The position numbers and the translations under genes were made by a program. From NCBI GenBank assembly GCA_016223165.1, contig JACRPO010000005.1, positions 434,001-498,000 on the forward strand: a stretch of DNA of 64,000 nt, in the 5' to 3' direction. This document shows, piece by piece, positions 8,268 through 19,130 of the stretch. Source of the DNA: Burkholderiales bacterium. Its GTDB lineage: Bacteria; Pseudomonadota; Gammaproteobacteria; Burkholderiales; Burkholderiaceae_C. Position 1 is the stretch's first letter, and each line of letters starts with the position of its first letter. The notes below the pieces were generated by a model. That model searched no databases and was not told the DNA's origin. It saw nothing but the letters and a program-made list of their open reading frames with translations.

Positions 8268-9536
8268 GTGTCTCATCCCCTTTCCGGCGGCCGTTGGTCT
8301 ACCCACGGGCGCACCATGGCGGCGGCGCGGTTGGGCGCGTTGGCCCTGTTCCTCCACGCGCCTTCGGCTCTCGCAGGGCTGAGCTACGCGCAGGCGCTCG
8401 ATCTCGCGCGCCAGGCGGCACCCGCGCTGCGCGCCGGCGGGGCCACCGTGGCCGGCGCCGCGGCGGCGCGGCCGGCAGCGGGCACCTTGCCGGACCCGCG
8501 CCTCTCGGCGGGCCTCGAGAACCTGCCGATCGCGGGGCCGGACCGCTGGAGCTCGACACGCGACACCGGCACGATGCAGCGCCTCACGCTGATGCAGGAG
8601 GTGCCGAACCGCGCCAAGCGAGACGCGCGCCTGCGCGTTGCCGAAGCGCGCGTCGAACGCGAGCGTGCCACGCTCGCGCTGGCGGCGCTGGCGGTCCGCC
8701 GCGAGGCGGCGCTCGCCTGGATCGGCGTCTACCACGCCGAGCGCCGGCTCGCCTTGCTGGCCGATGCGCGGCGCGAGAACCAGGTGCTGCGCGAGACGCT
8801 GCCGGCACGCATCGCCGCCGGCACCGCGCAGCCTGCCGAGCTGACGATGGCCAGGCAGGAAGCGCTGGCGATCGACGACCGCGGCGATGACCTGGCGCGC
8901 GACGTGAAGCGGGCCCGGGCCGATCTGCGCCGCTGGGTTGGCGCGCGCGCCGACGAGCCGCTCGTCGGCGGGCCGGCCTTGCCCGAGGTGGCGGCGGACG
9001 AGGTGCGGGGCGCCTTGCACCGGCACGCGGAGCTCGTGCCCTTCGGCGCGATGCGCGAGATGGCGACGGCCGAGATGGCCGAGGCCGATGCCGAGAAGCG
9101 CGGCGACTGGGCCTGGGAGTTGGTCTACAGCCGGCGCCCGCGCTACGACGACATGGTCTCGTTCCAGCTCAGTTTCGACCTGCCCTGGCAGCGCGACCGC
9201 CGCCAGCAGCCGGCGGTGGAGGCCAAGCGGCAGGAGGCACAGCGCATCGACGCCGAGCGCGAGGACGTGCTGCGCCGCCACGCCGCCGAGTTGGAGGCGA
9301 TGCTCGCCGAAGGCGCCGCGCTGGAGGCGCAGCTGGCGCGGCTGCAGGGCCCTGGCCTCGCACTCGCCGCCGAGCGCGTGGCGCTCGCGACGGCGAGCTA
9401 CCAGGCCGGGCGCGCCGACCTCGGTGCCGTGCTCGCGGCACGCACGCAGGGGGTGGATGCGCGTTTGCGCGTCATCGACCTCGAGTGGCAGCGCGACGCG
9501 CTGCGCGTGCGCCTGACGACGCTGATCGCGGAATGA
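8268..9536 (+). CDS. cusC: CusC-like outer membrane efflux protein (TolC family)
   Basis: The outer-membrane channel of a heavy-metal RND system. About 422 residues, with a signal sequence in the first ~37 residues and the repeated long alpha-helical segments of the outer membrane efflux family (~40-420). The GTG at 8268 was chosen because AAGGAG lies 6 bp upstream; the open frame also runs further upstream, and an ATG at 8316 just before the hydrophobic core is an alternative. The stop overlaps the cusB start (ATGA), so the operon is translationally coupled. The sequence looks more like CzcC/CusC from metal pumps than drug-pump OprM proteins. Confidence 0.85.
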   Translation: MSHPLSGGRWSTHGRTMAAARLGALALFLHAPSALAGLSYAQALDLARQAAPALRAGGATVAGAAAARPAAGTLPDPRLSAGLENLPIAGPDRWSSTRDTGTMQRLTLMQEVPNRAKRDARLRVAEARVERERATLALAALAVRREAALAWIGVYHAERRLALLADARRENQVLRETLPARIAAGTAQPAELTMARQEALAIDDRGDDLARDVKRARADLRRWVGARADEPLVGGPALPEVAADEVRGALHRHAELVPFGAMREMATAEMAEADAEKRGDWAWELVYSRRPRYDDMVSFQLSFDLPWQRDRRQQPAVEAKRQEAQRIDAEREDVLRRHAAELEAMLAEGAALEAQLARLQGPGLALAAERVALATASYQAGRADLGAVLAARTQGVDARLRVIDLEWQRDALRVRLTTLIAE

Positions 9537-11140
9537 ACAAGATGAGCAACTCGAAGACGGTCCTGGCCGGCGCCGTGATGCTGGCCCTGGGGCTGCTCGC
9601 CGGCTGGGGCGCCTCGCGCCTGTGGTCCGACGGCAGCCATGGCGGCAAGGCAGGCACGGCCGCCCCGGCCACCTCGGCCGCGGAACGCAAGGTGCTGTAC
9701 TGGTACGACCCCATGGTGCCTTCGCAGAGGTTCGACAAGCCCGGCAAGTCGCCCTTCATGGACATGCAGCTCGTGCCCAAGTACGCCGACGAGGCCGACG
9801 CTGCAAGCAAGCCCGGGGTGGCCGTCTCGCCGCAGGCGCAGCAGTCGCTCGGCCTGCGCGTGGCGCGCGCCGAGCGGCAGCCCGTCTCGTCGAGCATCGA
9901 TGCCGTGGGCACGGTGATGCTCAACGAGCGCGACGTGAGCATCCTGCAGTCGCGCGCCAGCGGCTTTGTCGAGCGTGTCTACGCGCGCGCGCCGGGCGAC
10001 GTGGTGGCCGCCGGCGCGCCCATCGTCGACGTGCTGCTGCCCGAGTGGCTGGCGGCGCAGCAGGAGTTCCTCGCCGTGCGCGCCACCGGCGACGCCACGC
10101 TGGCGGCAGCCTCGCGCCAGCGCCTCGTGCTGCTGGGCATGCCGGCCGAGCTCATCGAGCAGGTGGAGTCGAGCGGCAAGCCGCAGGCGCTGCAGACGCT
10201 CGCCGCGCCCATCGGCGGCGTCATCACCGAGCTCATGGTGCGCCAGGGCATGACGGTGGGCATGAACATGACGCTGGCGCGCATCAACGGCCTGGCCACG
10301 GTGTGGGTGGAGGCCGCCGTGCCCGAGCTGATGGCCGCCGGCGTGGCCCCGGGGCAGGCGGCCGAGGTGCGGCTGCCGGCCACGCCGGGCCAGGTGATCC
10401 GCGGCCGCGTCGCCGCCGTGCTGCCCGAGGCCAACCGCGAGACGCGCACGCTGCGTGTTCGCGTCGAGCTGCCCAACCCCGGGCAGCGCCTGCGCGCCGG
10501 CATGTTTGCGCAGGTCGCGATCCAGGGCGCGCCGCAGGGCGATGCGGTGGTGGTGCCGATCGAATCGGTCGTGCGCACCGGCCGGCGCGCGCTCGTCTAC
10601 GTCCTCGATGCGCCGGGCCGCTATCGGCCGGTGGAGGTGCAGCTGGGTCCGGAGCTCGGCGAGCGCATCGTCGTGAGGCGCGGCCTCGAGGCCGGGCAGC
10701 AGGTGGTGGCCTCGGGCCAGTTCCTCATCGACTCCGAGGCGAGCCTGCAGGGCATCACCGCAAGAGCCGCGCCGCCGGCGGGCGCGGCTTCGCAGGCGGC
10801 GCCATCACCGGCATCAGCACCTTCGGCGCGCACTGCGCCCACCGCACCCGCCGCCGCCGAGCATGAAGTGCGCGGCACCGTGGTCGAGGTCGAGCGCATG
10901 GCCATCACGCTCGACCACGAGGCGGTGCCGGCCATCAAGTGGCCGCGCATGACCATGCCCTTCCAGCTCGCCAGGCCCGACCTCGCCAAGGGTCTCAAGG
11001 CCGGCGACAAGGTGATCTTCAGGTTCAGGCAGCAGGGCGACGAGGCCGTCGTCACCGCGATCAACCCGGCGGGTGCGGCGGCGGGCGCTTCGACGCCGAT
11101 GCCGCCGATGCCGCAGTCCTCAGCCGGGGCCAGGCGATGA
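9533..11140 (+). CDS. cusB: CusB membrane fusion protein with C-terminal CusF domain
   Basis: A 535-residue periplasmic adaptor. In order: an N-terminal membrane anchor (~9-27); a heavy-metal-binding segment Y-W-Y-D-P-M-V-P...D-M-Q-L-V-P-K-Y (~56-83); the barrel-sandwich and hairpin of the CusB/CzcB adaptor (~95-410); an Ala/Pro linker; and a C-terminal CusF-like OB-fold (~445-525). The CusF part keeps the copper/silver ligands seen in the family: D-H-E, then K-W-P-R-M-T-M-P-F with Trp and two Met. In E. coli CusF is a separate periplasmic chaperone; here it is fused to the adaptor. Start and stop both overlap neighbours by ATGA. Confidence 0.92.
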   Translation: MNKMSNSKTVLAGAVMLALGLLAGWGASRLWSDGSHGGKAGTAAPATSAAERKVLYWYDPMVPSQRFDKPGKSPFMDMQLVPKYADEADAASKPGVAVSPQAQQSLGLRVARAERQPVSSSIDAVGTVMLNERDVSILQSRASGFVERVYARAPGDVVAAGAPIVDVLLPEWLAAQQEFLAVRATGDATLAAASRQRLVLLGMPAELIEQVESSGKPQALQTLAAPIGGVITELMVRQGMTVGMNMTLARINGLATVWVEAAVPELMAAGVAPGQAAEVRLPATPGQVIRGRVAAVLPEANRETRTLRVRVELPNPGQRLRAGMFAQVAIQGAPQGDAVVVPIESVVRTGRRALVYVLDAPGRYRPVEVQLGPELGERIVVRRGLEAGQQVVASGQFLIDSEASLQGITARAAPPAGAASQAAPSPASAPSARTAPTAPAAAEHEVRGTVVEVERMAITLDHEAVPAIKWPRMTMPFQLARPDLAKGLKAGDKVIFRFRQQGDEAVVTAINPAGAAAGASTPMPPMPQSSAGARR

Positions 11141-14100
11141 TCGCCGCCCTCATCCGCTGGTCGGTGGCCAACCGCTTCCTGGTGCTGCTGGCCACGGTCT
11201 TCCTCGCTGCCGCGGGCTTGTGGGGCCTGCGCACGACGCCCGTCGATGCGCTGCCCGACCTGTCCGACGTGCAGGTCATCATCCGCACCACGCTGCCCGG
11301 GCAGGCGCCGCAGATCGTCGAGAACCAGGTCACCTACCCGCTGGCCACGACGATGATGTCGGTGCCCGGCGCGAAGGTGGTGCGCGGCTTCTCGTTCTTC
11401 GGCGACAGCTTCGTCTACGTGCTGTTCGAAGACGGCACCGACCTGTACTGGGCGCGCTCGCGCGTCCTGGAGTACCTCAACCAGGTGCAGGGCCGCCTGC
11501 CCGCGGCGGCCAAGGCCTCGCTCGGGCCCGATGCCACGGGCGTGGGCTGGATCTACCAGTACGCGCTCGTCGACCGCAGCGGCCGCAACGACCTGGCGCA
11601 ACTGCGCGCCTTGCAGGACTGGTTCCTGCGCTACGAGCTGAAGGCGCTGCCCAACGTCGCGGAAGTGGCCGCCGTCGGCGGCATGGTGCGCCAGGTGCAG
11701 GTGGTGATGGACCCGCTCAAGCTCGCTGCCTACGGCGTCACGCAGGCGCAGGTGAAGCAGGCGCTCGTCATGGGCAACCAGGAGACGGGCGGCTCGGTGC
11801 TGGAACTCGGCGAGACCGAGTACATGGTGCGCGCCAGCGGCTACCTCAAGACGCTCGACGACTTCCGGGCCGTGCCCCTGGCCGTCGGCACCGCCGGCCG
11901 CATGGGCGTACCCGTGCAGCTCGGCCAAGTGGCGAGCGTGCAATACGGCCCCGAGATGCGCCGCGGCATCGCCGAGCTCGACGGCGAGGGCGAGGTCGCC
12001 GGCGGCGTCGTCATCCTGCGCTCGGGCAAGAACGCGCAGGCCACCATCGCGGCGTTGAAGGCGCGCCTGGCCGAGCTGCAGAAGAGCCTGCCGCCCGGCG
12101 TGCAGATCGTCACCACCTACGACCGCAGCGCGCTCATCGAGCGCGCCATCCGCAACCTCTCCTTCAAGCTGCTGGAGGAGTTCGTCGTCGTCGCCGTGGT
12201 GTGCGCGCTGTTCCTGTGGCACCTGCGCAGCTCGGCGGTGGCGATCATCGCGCTGCCGCTCGGCGTGATGAGCGCCTTCCTCGTGATGCGCTGGCAGGGC
12301 ATCAATGCCAACATCATGTCGCTGGGCGGCATCGCCATCGCCATCGGCGCCATGGTCGACGCGGCGGTGGTGATGATCGAGAACGCGCACAAGCGCATCG
12401 AGGCCTGGCAGCACGCGCACCCGGGCGAGAAGCTCACGGGCGACACGCACCGGGAAGTGGTCACCGAGGCCGCGGTGGAAGTCGGGCCGGCGCTCTTCTT
12501 CTCACTGCTCATCATCACGCTCAGCTTCATCCCGGTCTTCACGCTCGAAGCGCAGGAAGGGCGGCTCTTCGGCCCACTCGCCTACACCAAGACCTACGCG
12601 ATGGCGGCGGCGGCGGGCCTGTCGGTGACGCTGATCCCGGTGCTGATGGTGGCGTGGATCCGCGGCCGCATTCCGGACGAGCTGCGCAACCCGATGACGC
12701 GCGGCCTGATCGTGTTCTACCGCCCGCTGCTCGACGCGGTGCTGAGGCGGCCGAAGACCACGCTCGTCGCCGCGGTGCTGGCTCTGGCCACCACGGCCTG
12801 GCCGCTCTCCAGGCTCGGCGGCGAGTTCCTGCCCATGCTCGACGAGGGCGACCTGCTCTACATGCCCTCGGCGCTGCCCGGGCTCTCGGCGGCAAAGGCA
12901 GCGGAACTGCTGCAGATCACCAACCGCATGATCAAGACCGTGCCCGAGGTCGAACGCGTCTTCGGCAAGGCCGGCCGCGCCGAGACGGCCACCGACCCGG
13001 CGCCGCTGGAGATGTTCGAGACGACGGTCAAGCTCAAGCCCATCGCGCAATGGCGGCCCGGCATGACGCCGGAGAAGCTGGTCGAGGAGCTCGACCGCAC
13101 GGTGCAGGTGCCGGGCCTGGCGAACATCTGGATCCCGCCGATCCGCAACCGCATCGACATGCTGGCCACCGGCATCAAGAGCCCCATCGGCGTCAAGGTG
13201 AGCGGCGGCGACCTCGCCGCCATCGACCGCGTCGCCGCCGAGATCGAGCGCGTCGCGAAGGGGGTGCCCGGGGTCTCCTCGGCGCTGGCCGAACGCCTGA
13301 CGGGCGGGCGCTATGTCGACGTGCAGATCGACCGCGCCGCCGCTGCGCGCTATGGCCTCAACATCGCCGACGTGCAGGACATCGTCGCCGGCGCCATCGG
13401 CGGCGAGAACGTCTCCGAGACGGTGGAGGGCCTGGCGCGCTTCCCGATCAACCTGCGCTACCCGCGCGAGTGGCGCGACACACCCGAGCGCCTCGCGAAC
13501 CTGCCGATCTTCACGATGATGGGCCAGCAGATCACCTTGGGCACGGTCGCCAGCGTGAGCATCAGCGACGGCCCGCCGATGCTGAAGAGCGAGAACGCGC
13601 GCCCCTCGGGCTGGGTGTACGTGGACGTGCGCGGGCGCGACCTCGCCTCGGTGGCGGCCGAGCTGCGCGCGACCATCGCACGGGCGGTGCGGCTCGAGCC
13701 GGGCATGAGCCTCGCGCTGTCGGGCCAGTTCGAATACCTCGAGCGCGCCAATGCGCGCCTGAAGGTGGTGGTGCCGGCGACGCTCGGCATCATCTTCGTG
13801 CTGCTGTACCTGACCTTCCGCCGCATCGACGAGGCGGTGCTGATCATGGCCACGCTGCCGTTCGCGCTCATCGGCGGCATCTGGTTCCTCTACCTGATGG
13901 ACTACCACCTCTCGGTGGCCACCGGCGTCGGCTTCATCGCGCTGGCCGGCGTGGCGGCCGAGTTCGGCGTCGTGATGCTGCTCTACCTGAAGCATGCGCT
14001 GCAGGCGCGCCTGGCGCGGCATGAGGCGGGGCAGGTGCCGTCCGCCGCGCTCGTGGACGACGCGATCCGCGAAGGCGCCGTGCTGCGCGTGCGCCCGAAG

Positions 14101-14286
14101 GCGATGACTGTGGCCGTCATCCTGGCCGGCCTCGTGCCCATCGTCTGGGGCAGCGGCACCGGCTCGGAGCTGATGAGCCGCATCGCGGCGCCGATGCTGG
14201 GCGGCATGGTGACGGCGCCGTTGCTGTCGCTGTTCATCGTGCCGGCGGTGTACGCGCTGCTGCGGCGCGGGCGCGGACCGGCGTGA
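11137..14286 (+). CDS. cusA: CusA-type heavy-metal RND transporter
   Basis: A 1049-residue inner-membrane proton-driven pump of the HME-RND family, the usual length. The N-terminus has the first transmembrane helix followed by the [13 protein letters not shown] segment typical of metal RND pumps; large periplasmic porter domains and the second helix bundle follow. With CusC and the CusB-CusF fusion it should export Cu(I) or Ag(I); the metal is inferred from the CusF domain. It starts inside the cusB stop (ATGA) and ends the operon. Confidence 0.95.
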   Translation: MIAALIRWSVANRFLVLLATVFLAAAGLWGLRTTPVDALPDLSDVQVIIRTTLPGQAPQIVENQVTYPLATTMMSVPGAKVVRGFSFFGDSFVYVLFEDGTDLYWARSRVLEYLNQVQGRLPAAAKASLGPDATGVGWIYQYALVDRSGRNDLAQLRALQDWFLRYELKALPNVAEVAAVGGMVRQVQVVMDPLKLAAYGVTQAQVKQALVMGNQETGGSVLELGETEYMVRASGYLKTLDDFRAVPLAVGTAGRMGVPVQLGQVASVQYGPEMRRGIAELDGEGEVAGGVVILRSGKNAQATIAALKARLAELQKSLPPGVQIVTTYDRSALIERAIRNLSFKLLEEFVVVAVVCALFLWHLRSSAVAIIALPLGVMSAFLVMRWQGINANIMSLGGIAIAIGAMVDAAVVMIENAHKRIEAWQHAHPGEKLTGDTHREVVTEAAVEVGPALFFSLLIITLSFIPVFTLEAQEGRLFGPLAYTKTYAMAAAAGLSVTLIPVLMVAWIRGRIPDELRNPMTRGLIVFYRPLLDAVLRRPKTTLVAAVLALATTAWPLSRLGGEFLPMLDEGDLLYMPSALPGLSAAKAAELLQITNRMIKTVPEVERVFGKAGRAETATDPAPLEMFETTVKLKPIAQWRPGMTPEKLVEELDRTVQVPGLANIWIPPIRNRIDMLATGIKSPIGVKVSGGDLAAIDRVAAEIERVAKGVPGVSSALAERLTGGRYVDVQIDRAAAARYGLNIADVQDIVAGAIGGENVSETVEGLARFPINLRYPREWRDTPERLANLPIFTMMGQQITLGTVASVSISDGPPMLKSENARPSGWVYVDVRGRDLASVAAELRATIARAVRLEPGMSLALSGQFEYLERANARLKVVVPATLGIIFVLLYLTFRRIDEAVLIMATLPFALIGGIWFLYLMDYHLSVATGVGFIALAGVAAEFGVVMLLYLKHALQARLARHEAGQVPSAALVDDAIREGAVLRVRPKAMTVAVILAGLVPIVWGSGTGSELMSRIAAPMLGGMVTAPLLSLFIVPAVYALLRRGRGPA

Positions 14287-14352
14287 GGCGCAGGCGCGCC
14301 AGCGAGGGCTGCGCCGCACATGCCCCGCGCGGGCGGCCGCTGCCGCCTCAGA

Positions 14353-14976
14353 TCAGGTGAGGTCCTCGCCGATGACGATGCGCGTCTCGCCCACATAGCG
14401 GTGCGGCGGGATCTCGAGATTCGTCGGCGCCGGCTTGTTGCGGAAGACGCGCCCCGCGCCGTCGAACGTGGAGCCGTGGCAGGGGCAGAAGAAGCCGCCG
14501 GGCCAGTCCGCCGGCAGGCTCGGATTCGAGCTGCCTCTGGGCACCTCGGTGGGCGAGCAACCGAGGTGCGTGCAGATGCCGATCGCGACGAAGACCTCGG
14601 GCCTGATGGAGCGGGCCGCGTTCTTCGCCTCCTCGGGCTGCAGGCTGCGCTCCGAGCGTGGGTCGGCGAGATCGGCGTCGTGCCCTTGCAACGCGGCGAG
14701 CATCTGCGGCGTGCGCCGCACCACCCACACCGGCTTGCCGCGCCACTCCACTGTCTTGACGACGCCGGGCGCGATGTCGGCCAGGTCCACCTCCACCGCG
14801 CCGCCCGCGGCACGCGCACGTTCGCTCGGCATCAGCGAGGAGACGAAGGGGATGGCGGTCGCCGCTGCGGCGACGCCGCCGGCGGTGGCCGTGGTCATCA
14901 GCCAGAAGCGGCGCTCGGGGTCGCCGGCGGCGGCCGGGCCGCAGAGGCCGCCCGGACCGGGAAGGGTGTGGTCCAT
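14353..14976 (-). CDS. petA: Rieske iron-sulfur protein of bc1 type
   Basis: A 207-residue ubiquinol-cytochrome c reductase iron-sulfur subunit. Residues ~22-48 form an RR-containing (Tat-like) signal anchor. Box I is C135-T-H137-L-G-C140 and box II is C164-P-C166-H167-G-S, giving the [2Fe-2S] ligands (C135, H137, C164, H167) and the disulfide pair. In the bc1 complex it passes electrons from ubiquinol to cytochrome c1. No petB or petC is next to it: downstream is the convergent cusA, upstream a DUF3149 peptide. It may be a second, isolated copy, or its partners are elsewhere. Confidence 0.9.
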   Translation of the reverse strand: MDHTLPGPGGLCGPAAAGDPERRFWLMTTATAGGVAAAATAIPFVSSLMPSERARAAGGAVEVDLADIAPGVVKTVEWRGKPVWVVRRTPQMLAALQGHDADLADPRSERSLQPEEAKNAARSIRPEVFVAIGICTHLGCSPTEVPRGSSNPSLPADWPGGFFCPCHGSTFDGAGRVFRNKPAPTNLEIPPHRYVGETRIVIGEDLT

Positions 14977-14991
14977 GTGTCGGGCCAGCCC

Positions 14992-15147
14992 TCAGCGCTT
15001 CGATGCGGCCGCGGCCTTGGCCGCGTCCTCGCGGATGTGCGTGAGGAAGTAGCGGATGAAGAACACGCCCATGCCGAGCATGAAGGCGATGCCGCCGATG
15101 CTCATCAAGCCCACGTCCGTGGTGAACAGATCCCTCAGTGCATGCAT
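14992..15147 (-). CDS. DUF3149-type single-span membrane peptide
   Basis: A 51-residue protein with one central membrane helix (~12-35) and a basic/Ala-rich C-terminus ending in S-K-R. The pattern L-F-T-T-D-V-G-L-x-S and the helix followed by R-Y-F-x-x-H matches small DUF3149 proteins of betaproteobacteria. Function is unknown. It begins at the ATG at 15147 and its stop lies 15 bp before the petA start, so the two are probably one transcript. Confidence 0.7.
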   Translation of the reverse strand: MHALRDLFTTDVGLMSIGGIAFMLGMGVFFIRYFLTHIREDAAKAAAASKR

Positions 15148-15268
15148 GACTGCCCTTTCGTGGTGGAGGTCGGAGGCATTGGGCGCGCGCCCGCGCGGCG
15201 TGTCGTTGCCCTGCGTCAAAGAAGGTTGCCTGGGAGACTCGAGGGGTGGTGCCGCCACGGCCGCCACA

Positions 15269-16588
15269 ATGGTGCGCATGTCGCAGCGGACACCTGCGAA
15301 GCCGCGTGGCCACGGCCTGGCGGCCACGACTCTGGCACTCGCGTCGCTGGGCGGCTGCCTTGCCGCGCCGCCCGTGGCACCCGAGGCGCCGGCCGCCTCC
15401 GGCGCCGGCAGTGCTGCGGCCCCGGGCGCATCGGGCGCATCGGGCGCATCGAGCGAGTCGGCGCAGCAGCAGGCGTTCGCCCGCTGGCTCGAGGCCTTCG
15501 GCGCCTTCGCGCGCGCGCAGGGCATCCGCGAGGAGACGCTGCGCGTCGCGTTCGCCGATGTCCGCTACGTCCCGCGTGTCGTCGATCGGGACCGGGCGCA
15601 GCCCGAGCTCACGCGCACGGTCTGGGACTACCTCGACCGCACCGTGACGCCCCAGCGGGTCTCGGCGGGCCAGGAGAAGCTGCTGCAGGTGCGCGGTGAG
15701 GCCGACGGCGCCGCCGCGCGCTTCGGCGTGCCGCCGCACGTCGTGCTGGCGGTCTGGGCCATGGAGAGCAACTACGGCGGCAACGTCGGCGACGTGCCGA
15801 CCGTCGATGCCCTCGCGACCCTGGGCTTCGAGGGCCGGCGCGAGGCCTGGGCGCGCGGCGAGCTGCTCGCCGCCTTGAAGATCGTGCAGGCCGGCGACAT
15901 CGAGCCCGCGCGCATGACCGGCTCGTGGGCCGGCGCGATGGGCCAGACGCAGTTCCTGCCGTCGAGCTACCTGGCCTACGCCGTCGACGCCGATGGCGAC
16001 GGCCGGCGCGACATCTGGGGCAGCGCCGCCGATGTGCTCGCCTCGATGGCGAACTTCCTCGCGCGTGCCGGGTGGCAGGCCGACCAGCCCTGGGGCGTCG
16101 AGGTTCGCCTGCCGCCCGCGTTCGACCACGCCCGTGCCGACCTGCAAGTGCGTCAACCGAGCGCCCGCTGGTCCGCCGAGGGCGTGCAGAGCACCGACGG
16201 CGCCGCGCTGCCGGAGTTCGGCGATGGGGCGATCCTGCTGCCGGCCGGTGCGCGCGGGCCGGCGTTCCTCGTCGGGCCCAACTTCCGCGCGTTCCTGCGC
16301 TACAACAACTCCAGCCACTACGCGCTCGCCGTCGGCCTGCTCGCCCAGCGCCTGGGCGGTGGCCCCGGCGTGACGGCGGCTTGGCCGCGCGACCTGGCGG
16401 CGCTCACGCGCACGCAGTTGATGGCGCTGCAGACGGCACTGAACGAGCGTGGCTTCGACAGCGGCACGCCCGACGGCATGGTCGGGACCGCCACGCGCAG
16501 CGCCATCCGCCGCTACCAGCGCAGCGTCGGCCTGCCGGCCGACGGGTATCCCACCCTGGAATTGCTGCAGCGCCTGCAGGCGCCGTAG
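15269..16588 (+). CDS. MltB-type lytic murein transglycosylase lipoprotein with PG-binding domain
   Basis: About 439 residues. The N-terminus has a lipobox L-A-S-L-G-G-C, so it is probably anchored to the outer membrane. After a Gly-Ala-Ser linker made by 9-bp repeats (15424-15450) comes the MltB-like catalytic domain (~75-350) with the A-M-E-S-N-Y-G-G motif whose Glu is the catalytic residue, and [10 protein letters not shown]. The C-terminal ~60 residues form a peptidoglycan-binding 1 domain (R-x-Q-L-x-x-L-Q-x-x-L...). It cleaves peptidoglycan to 1,6-anhydro products. Starts at 15269 or 15278 are both possible. It stands alone. Confidence 0.9.
   Translation: MVRMSQRTPAKPRGHGLAATTLALASLGGCLAAPPVAPEAPAASGAGSAAAPGASGASGASSESAQQQAFARWLEAFGAFARAQGIREETLRVAFADVRYVPRVVDRDRAQPELTRTVWDYLDRTVTPQRVSAGQEKLLQVRGEADGAAARFGVPPHVVLAVWAMESNYGGNVGDVPTVDALATLGFEGRREAWARGELLAALKIVQAGDIEPARMTGSWAGAMGQTQFLPSSYLAYAVDADGDGRRDIWGSAADVLASMANFLARAGWQADQPWGVEVRLPPAFDHARADLQVRQPSARWSAEGVQSTDGAALPEFGDGAILLPAGARGPAFLVGPNFRAFLRYNNSSHYALAVGLLAQRLGGGPGVTAAWPRDLAALTRTQLMALQTALNERGFDSGTPDGMVGTATRSAIRRYQRSVGLPADGYPTLELLQRLQAP
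15424..15450 (+). repeat. 9-bp in-frame tandem repeat (GGGCGCATC x3)
   Basis: Three exact copies of GGGCGCATC encode Gly-Ala-Ser repeats in the linker of the lytic transglycosylase. The same 9-mer is repeated four times in an unrelated gene at 54069-54104. Confidence 0.9.
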
Positions 16589-16668
16589 GCGCTCGTGCAA
16601 GGCGCATGCGGGCTGCGGACCCAGCAGCGGCCGGCGGCGTTTCAGCGCTCGGCGCGCCCGCCAGTTGA

Positions 16669-16697
16669 TTGACAGTTAAACAATTCAGACATAAATT
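16669..16697 (+). promoter_or_regulatory. Strong sigma70-like promoter of the aromatic acyl-CoA operon
   Basis: TTGACA (16669-16674), a 17-bp spacer and TAAATT (16692-16697) sit in an unusually AT-rich island. The -35 is perfect and the spacing ideal. The arms ATTG...CAAT (16668-16671 and 16681-16684) form a short inverted repeat over the -35 and spacer, a plausible operator for the MarR protein encoded two genes on. Predicted transcription starts ~60 bp before the first start codon. Confidence 0.8.
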
Positions 16698-16738
16698 ATG
16701 GTCGCCCGATGAGGTTCGCTCGGCCATGCAGCGGAGAG

Positions 16739-16766
16739 GGGACACGGCGCAATGGGACACGGCGCA
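16739..16766 (+). repeat. 15-bp near-tandem duplication at the monooxygenase start
   Basis: GGGACACGGCGCA occurs at 16739-16751 and again at 16754-16766. The second copy supplies the A of the start codon at 16766. The first copy also makes an ATG (16752), but out of frame. Confidence 0.8.
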
Positions 16767-19105
16767 TGAAGATCGTTTGCATCGGCGGCGGCCCGGCCGG
16801 CCTGTACTTCGGGCTGCTGATGAAGAAGCTCGACCCCGCGCACGACATCGTCGTCGTCGAGCGCAACCGCCCCTACGACACCTTCGGCTGGGGCGTGGTC
16901 TTCTCCGACGCTACGATGGACAACATGCGGCGCTGGGACGGCGAGACCGCCGAGCAGATCCAGCAGGCCTTCAACCACTGGGACGACATCGAGCTGCTCT
17001 TCAAGGGCCGCGTCATCCGTTCGGGCGGCCACGGCTTCGTCGGCATCGGCCGCAAGCGGCTGCTCAACATCCTGCAGGCGCGCTGCGAGGCGCTCGGCGT
17101 GAAGCTCGTCTTCGAGACGGAGGCCGACTCCGACGAAGACTACGCCGACGCCGACCTCGTGGTCGCGAGCGACGGCATCAACTCGAGGATCCGCGGCAGG
17201 TACGCCGAGGTCTTCAAGCCCGACATCGTGACGCGGCCCAACCGCTTCATCTGGCTGGGCACGAACAAGCTCTACGACGCCTTCACCTTCGACTTCCGCA
17301 AGACCGGGCACGGCTGGTTCCAGGCGCACATCTACAAGTTCGACGCCGAGACGACGACCTTCATCGTCGAGTGCCCCGAGCCGGTATGGCTGGCGCACGG
17401 GCTCGATCGCGCCGACCCGGAGCAGTCCATCGCCTTCTGCGAGCAGCTCTTCGCCGAGAACCTGCAAGGCGCCAAGCTGATGACCAACGCGCGCCACCTG
17501 CGCGGCTCCGCCTGGCTCAACTTCCAGCGCGTCGCGTGCGAGCAGTGGTGGCTCGAGAACGCGCGCGGCAGCCACGTCGTGCTGATGGGTGATGCCGTGC
17601 ACACGGCGCACTTCGCCATCGGCTCGGGCACCAAGCTGGCGCTGGAGGACGCGATCGAGCTCGCGCGCCAGTTCCAGCTGCTGGGCCCGAGTGCCGGCGT
17701 GAGGCGCGCGCACATCCCCGGAGTGCTGGCCGCCTACCAGGAGGCCAGGCGCGTCGAGACGCTGCGCATCCAGAACGCGGCCTGGAACGCGATGGAATGG
17801 TTCGAGGTCTGCGGCGAACGCTATTGCGACCAGCTCGAGCCCGAGCAGTTCATGTACAGCATGCTGACGCGCAGCCAGCGCATCAGCCACGAGAACCTGC
17901 GCCTGCGCGACAAGGGCTGGCTCGAGGGCTACGAGCGCTGGTTCGCAGGCAGGAACGGCATGGACCGCGACCGTGCGTTGCCTGCGGTGCCGCCGATGTT
18001 CACGCCGTACCGCGTGCGCTCGGTGACGTTGAAGAACCGCGTCGTCGTCTCGCCGATGGCGCAGTACTCCTGTGTCGACGGCCTGCCCGCCGAGTACCAC
18101 CTCGTGCATCTGGGCGCGCGCGCGATGGGCGGCGCCGGTCTCGTCGTGGCCGAGATGACCTGCACGAGCCCCGACGCGCGCATCACGCCCGGCTGCCCGG
18201 GCCTGTGGAACGACGAGCAGGGCGCGGCCTGGAAGCGCATCGTCGACTGGGTGCACCTCCACTCCGACGCGAAGATCGGCATGCAGATCGGCCACGCCGG
18301 CAGCAAGGGCTCGACCCATGCGCCGTGGGAAGGGGCGGGCGCCGACCGGCCGCTGGCCGCGGGCAACTGGCCACTGATCTCGGCCTCGGCCGTGCCCTAC
18401 CTCGACGACGGCGCGGTGCCGCGGGCGATGACGCGCGCGGACATGGAGCGCGTCACCGCCGACTTCGTGGCCGCCGCGCGCCGCGCCGCGACCGCCGGCT
18501 TCGACTGGCTGGAGCTGCACTGCGCGCACGGCTACCTGCTCTCGGCCTTCATCTCGCCGCTCACCAACCTGCGCGCGGACGACTACGGAGGCACGCTCGC
18601 CAACCGGCTGCGCTACCCGCTCGAGGTGTTCCGCGCCGTGCGCGCCACGTGGCCGCAGCACCTGCCGATGTCGGTGCGCATCTCGGCGCACGACTGGGCC
18701 GAAGGCGGCATCACGCCGGGCGACGCGGTCGAGATCGCACGTGCGTTCAAGGAGGCCGGTGCCGACATGATCGACTGCTCCTCCGGCCAGGTGAGCGCGC
18801 ACCAGAAGCCGACCTACGGCCGCATGTACCAGACGCCGTTCGCCGACCGCGTGCGCCAGGAGGCGGGTATCGCCACCATCGCCGTGGGCGCCATCAGCGA
18901 GGCCGACCATGTCAACTCCATCATCGCGGCCGGCCGCGCCGACCTCTGCGCGATCGCGCGGCCGCACCTGGCCAACCCGGCCTGGACGCTCACCGAGGCG
19001 GCGAAGATCGGCTTCACCGAGGTGACGTGGCCGCGCCAGTACCGCACCGCAAAGTCGCAGATGGAGAGCCTCTTTGCGCGCGAGAAGGCCGCGGCGCCCA
19101 AGTGA
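16766..19105 (+). CDS. Fused flavin monooxygenase / Old Yellow Enzyme acting on an aromatic acyl-CoA
   Basis: A 779-residue two-domain flavoenzyme. Residues ~1-395 are a single-component FAD monooxygenase: G-G-G-P-A-G dinucleotide motif at the start, G-D-A-V-H-T-A-H and [10 protein letters not shown] later. Residues ~405-770 are an Old Yellow Enzyme (FMN) domain: [18 protein letters not shown], and [14 protein letters not shown]. This arrangement is that of 2-aminobenzoyl-CoA monooxygenase/reductase, which hydroxylates and then reduces the ring of 2-aminobenzoyl-CoA, and is also annotated as salicylyl-CoA 5-hydroxylase. RidA in the same operon favours an amino substrate. The ATG at 16766 begins directly with the FAD motif. 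Confidence 0.88.
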   Translation: MKIVCIGGGPAGLYFGLLMKKLDPAHDIVVVERNRPYDTFGWGVVFSDATMDNMRRWDGETAEQIQQAFNHWDDIELLFKGRVIRSGGHGFVGIGRKRLLNILQARCEALGVKLVFETEADSDEDYADADLVVASDGINSRIRGRYAEVFKPDIVTRPNRFIWLGTNKLYDAFTFDFRKTGHGWFQAHIYKFDAETTTFIVECPEPVWLAHGLDRADPEQSIAFCEQLFAENLQGAKLMTNARHLRGSAWLNFQRVACEQWWLENARGSHVVLMGDAVHTAHFAIGSGTKLALEDAIELARQFQLLGPSAGVRRAHIPGVLAAYQEARRVETLRIQNAAWNAMEWFEVCGERYCDQLEPEQFMYSMLTRSQRISHENLRLRDKGWLEGYERWFAGRNGMDRDRALPAVPPMFTPYRVRSVTLKNRVVVSPMAQYSCVDGLPAEYHLVHLGARAMGGAGLVVAEMTCTSPDARITPGCPGLWNDEQGAAWKRIVDWVHLHSDAKIGMQIGHAGSKGSTHAPWEGAGADRPLAAGNWPLISASAVPYLDDGAVPRAMTRADMERVTADFVAAARRAATAGFDWLELHCAHGYLLSAFISPLTNLRADDYGGTLANRLRYPLEVFRAVRATWPQHLPMSVRISAHDWAEGGITPGDAVEIARAFKEAGADMIDCSSGQVSAHQKPTYGRMYQTPFADRVRQEAGIATIAVGAISEADHVNSIIAAGRADLCAIARPHLANPAWTLTEAAKIGFTEVTWPRQYRTAKSQMESLFAREKAAAPK

Positions 19106-19130
19106 GCCGGAACTGAAGAGGACGACGGCA

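Noticed and set aside
10621..14319. Long open frames on the opposite strand of the cus and RND operons (for example 10621-12450 and 12502-14319)
   Set aside because: Composed of Arg/His/Ala/Asp-rich low-complexity sequence, antisense to clearly conserved proteins; such frames are expected at this GC content.
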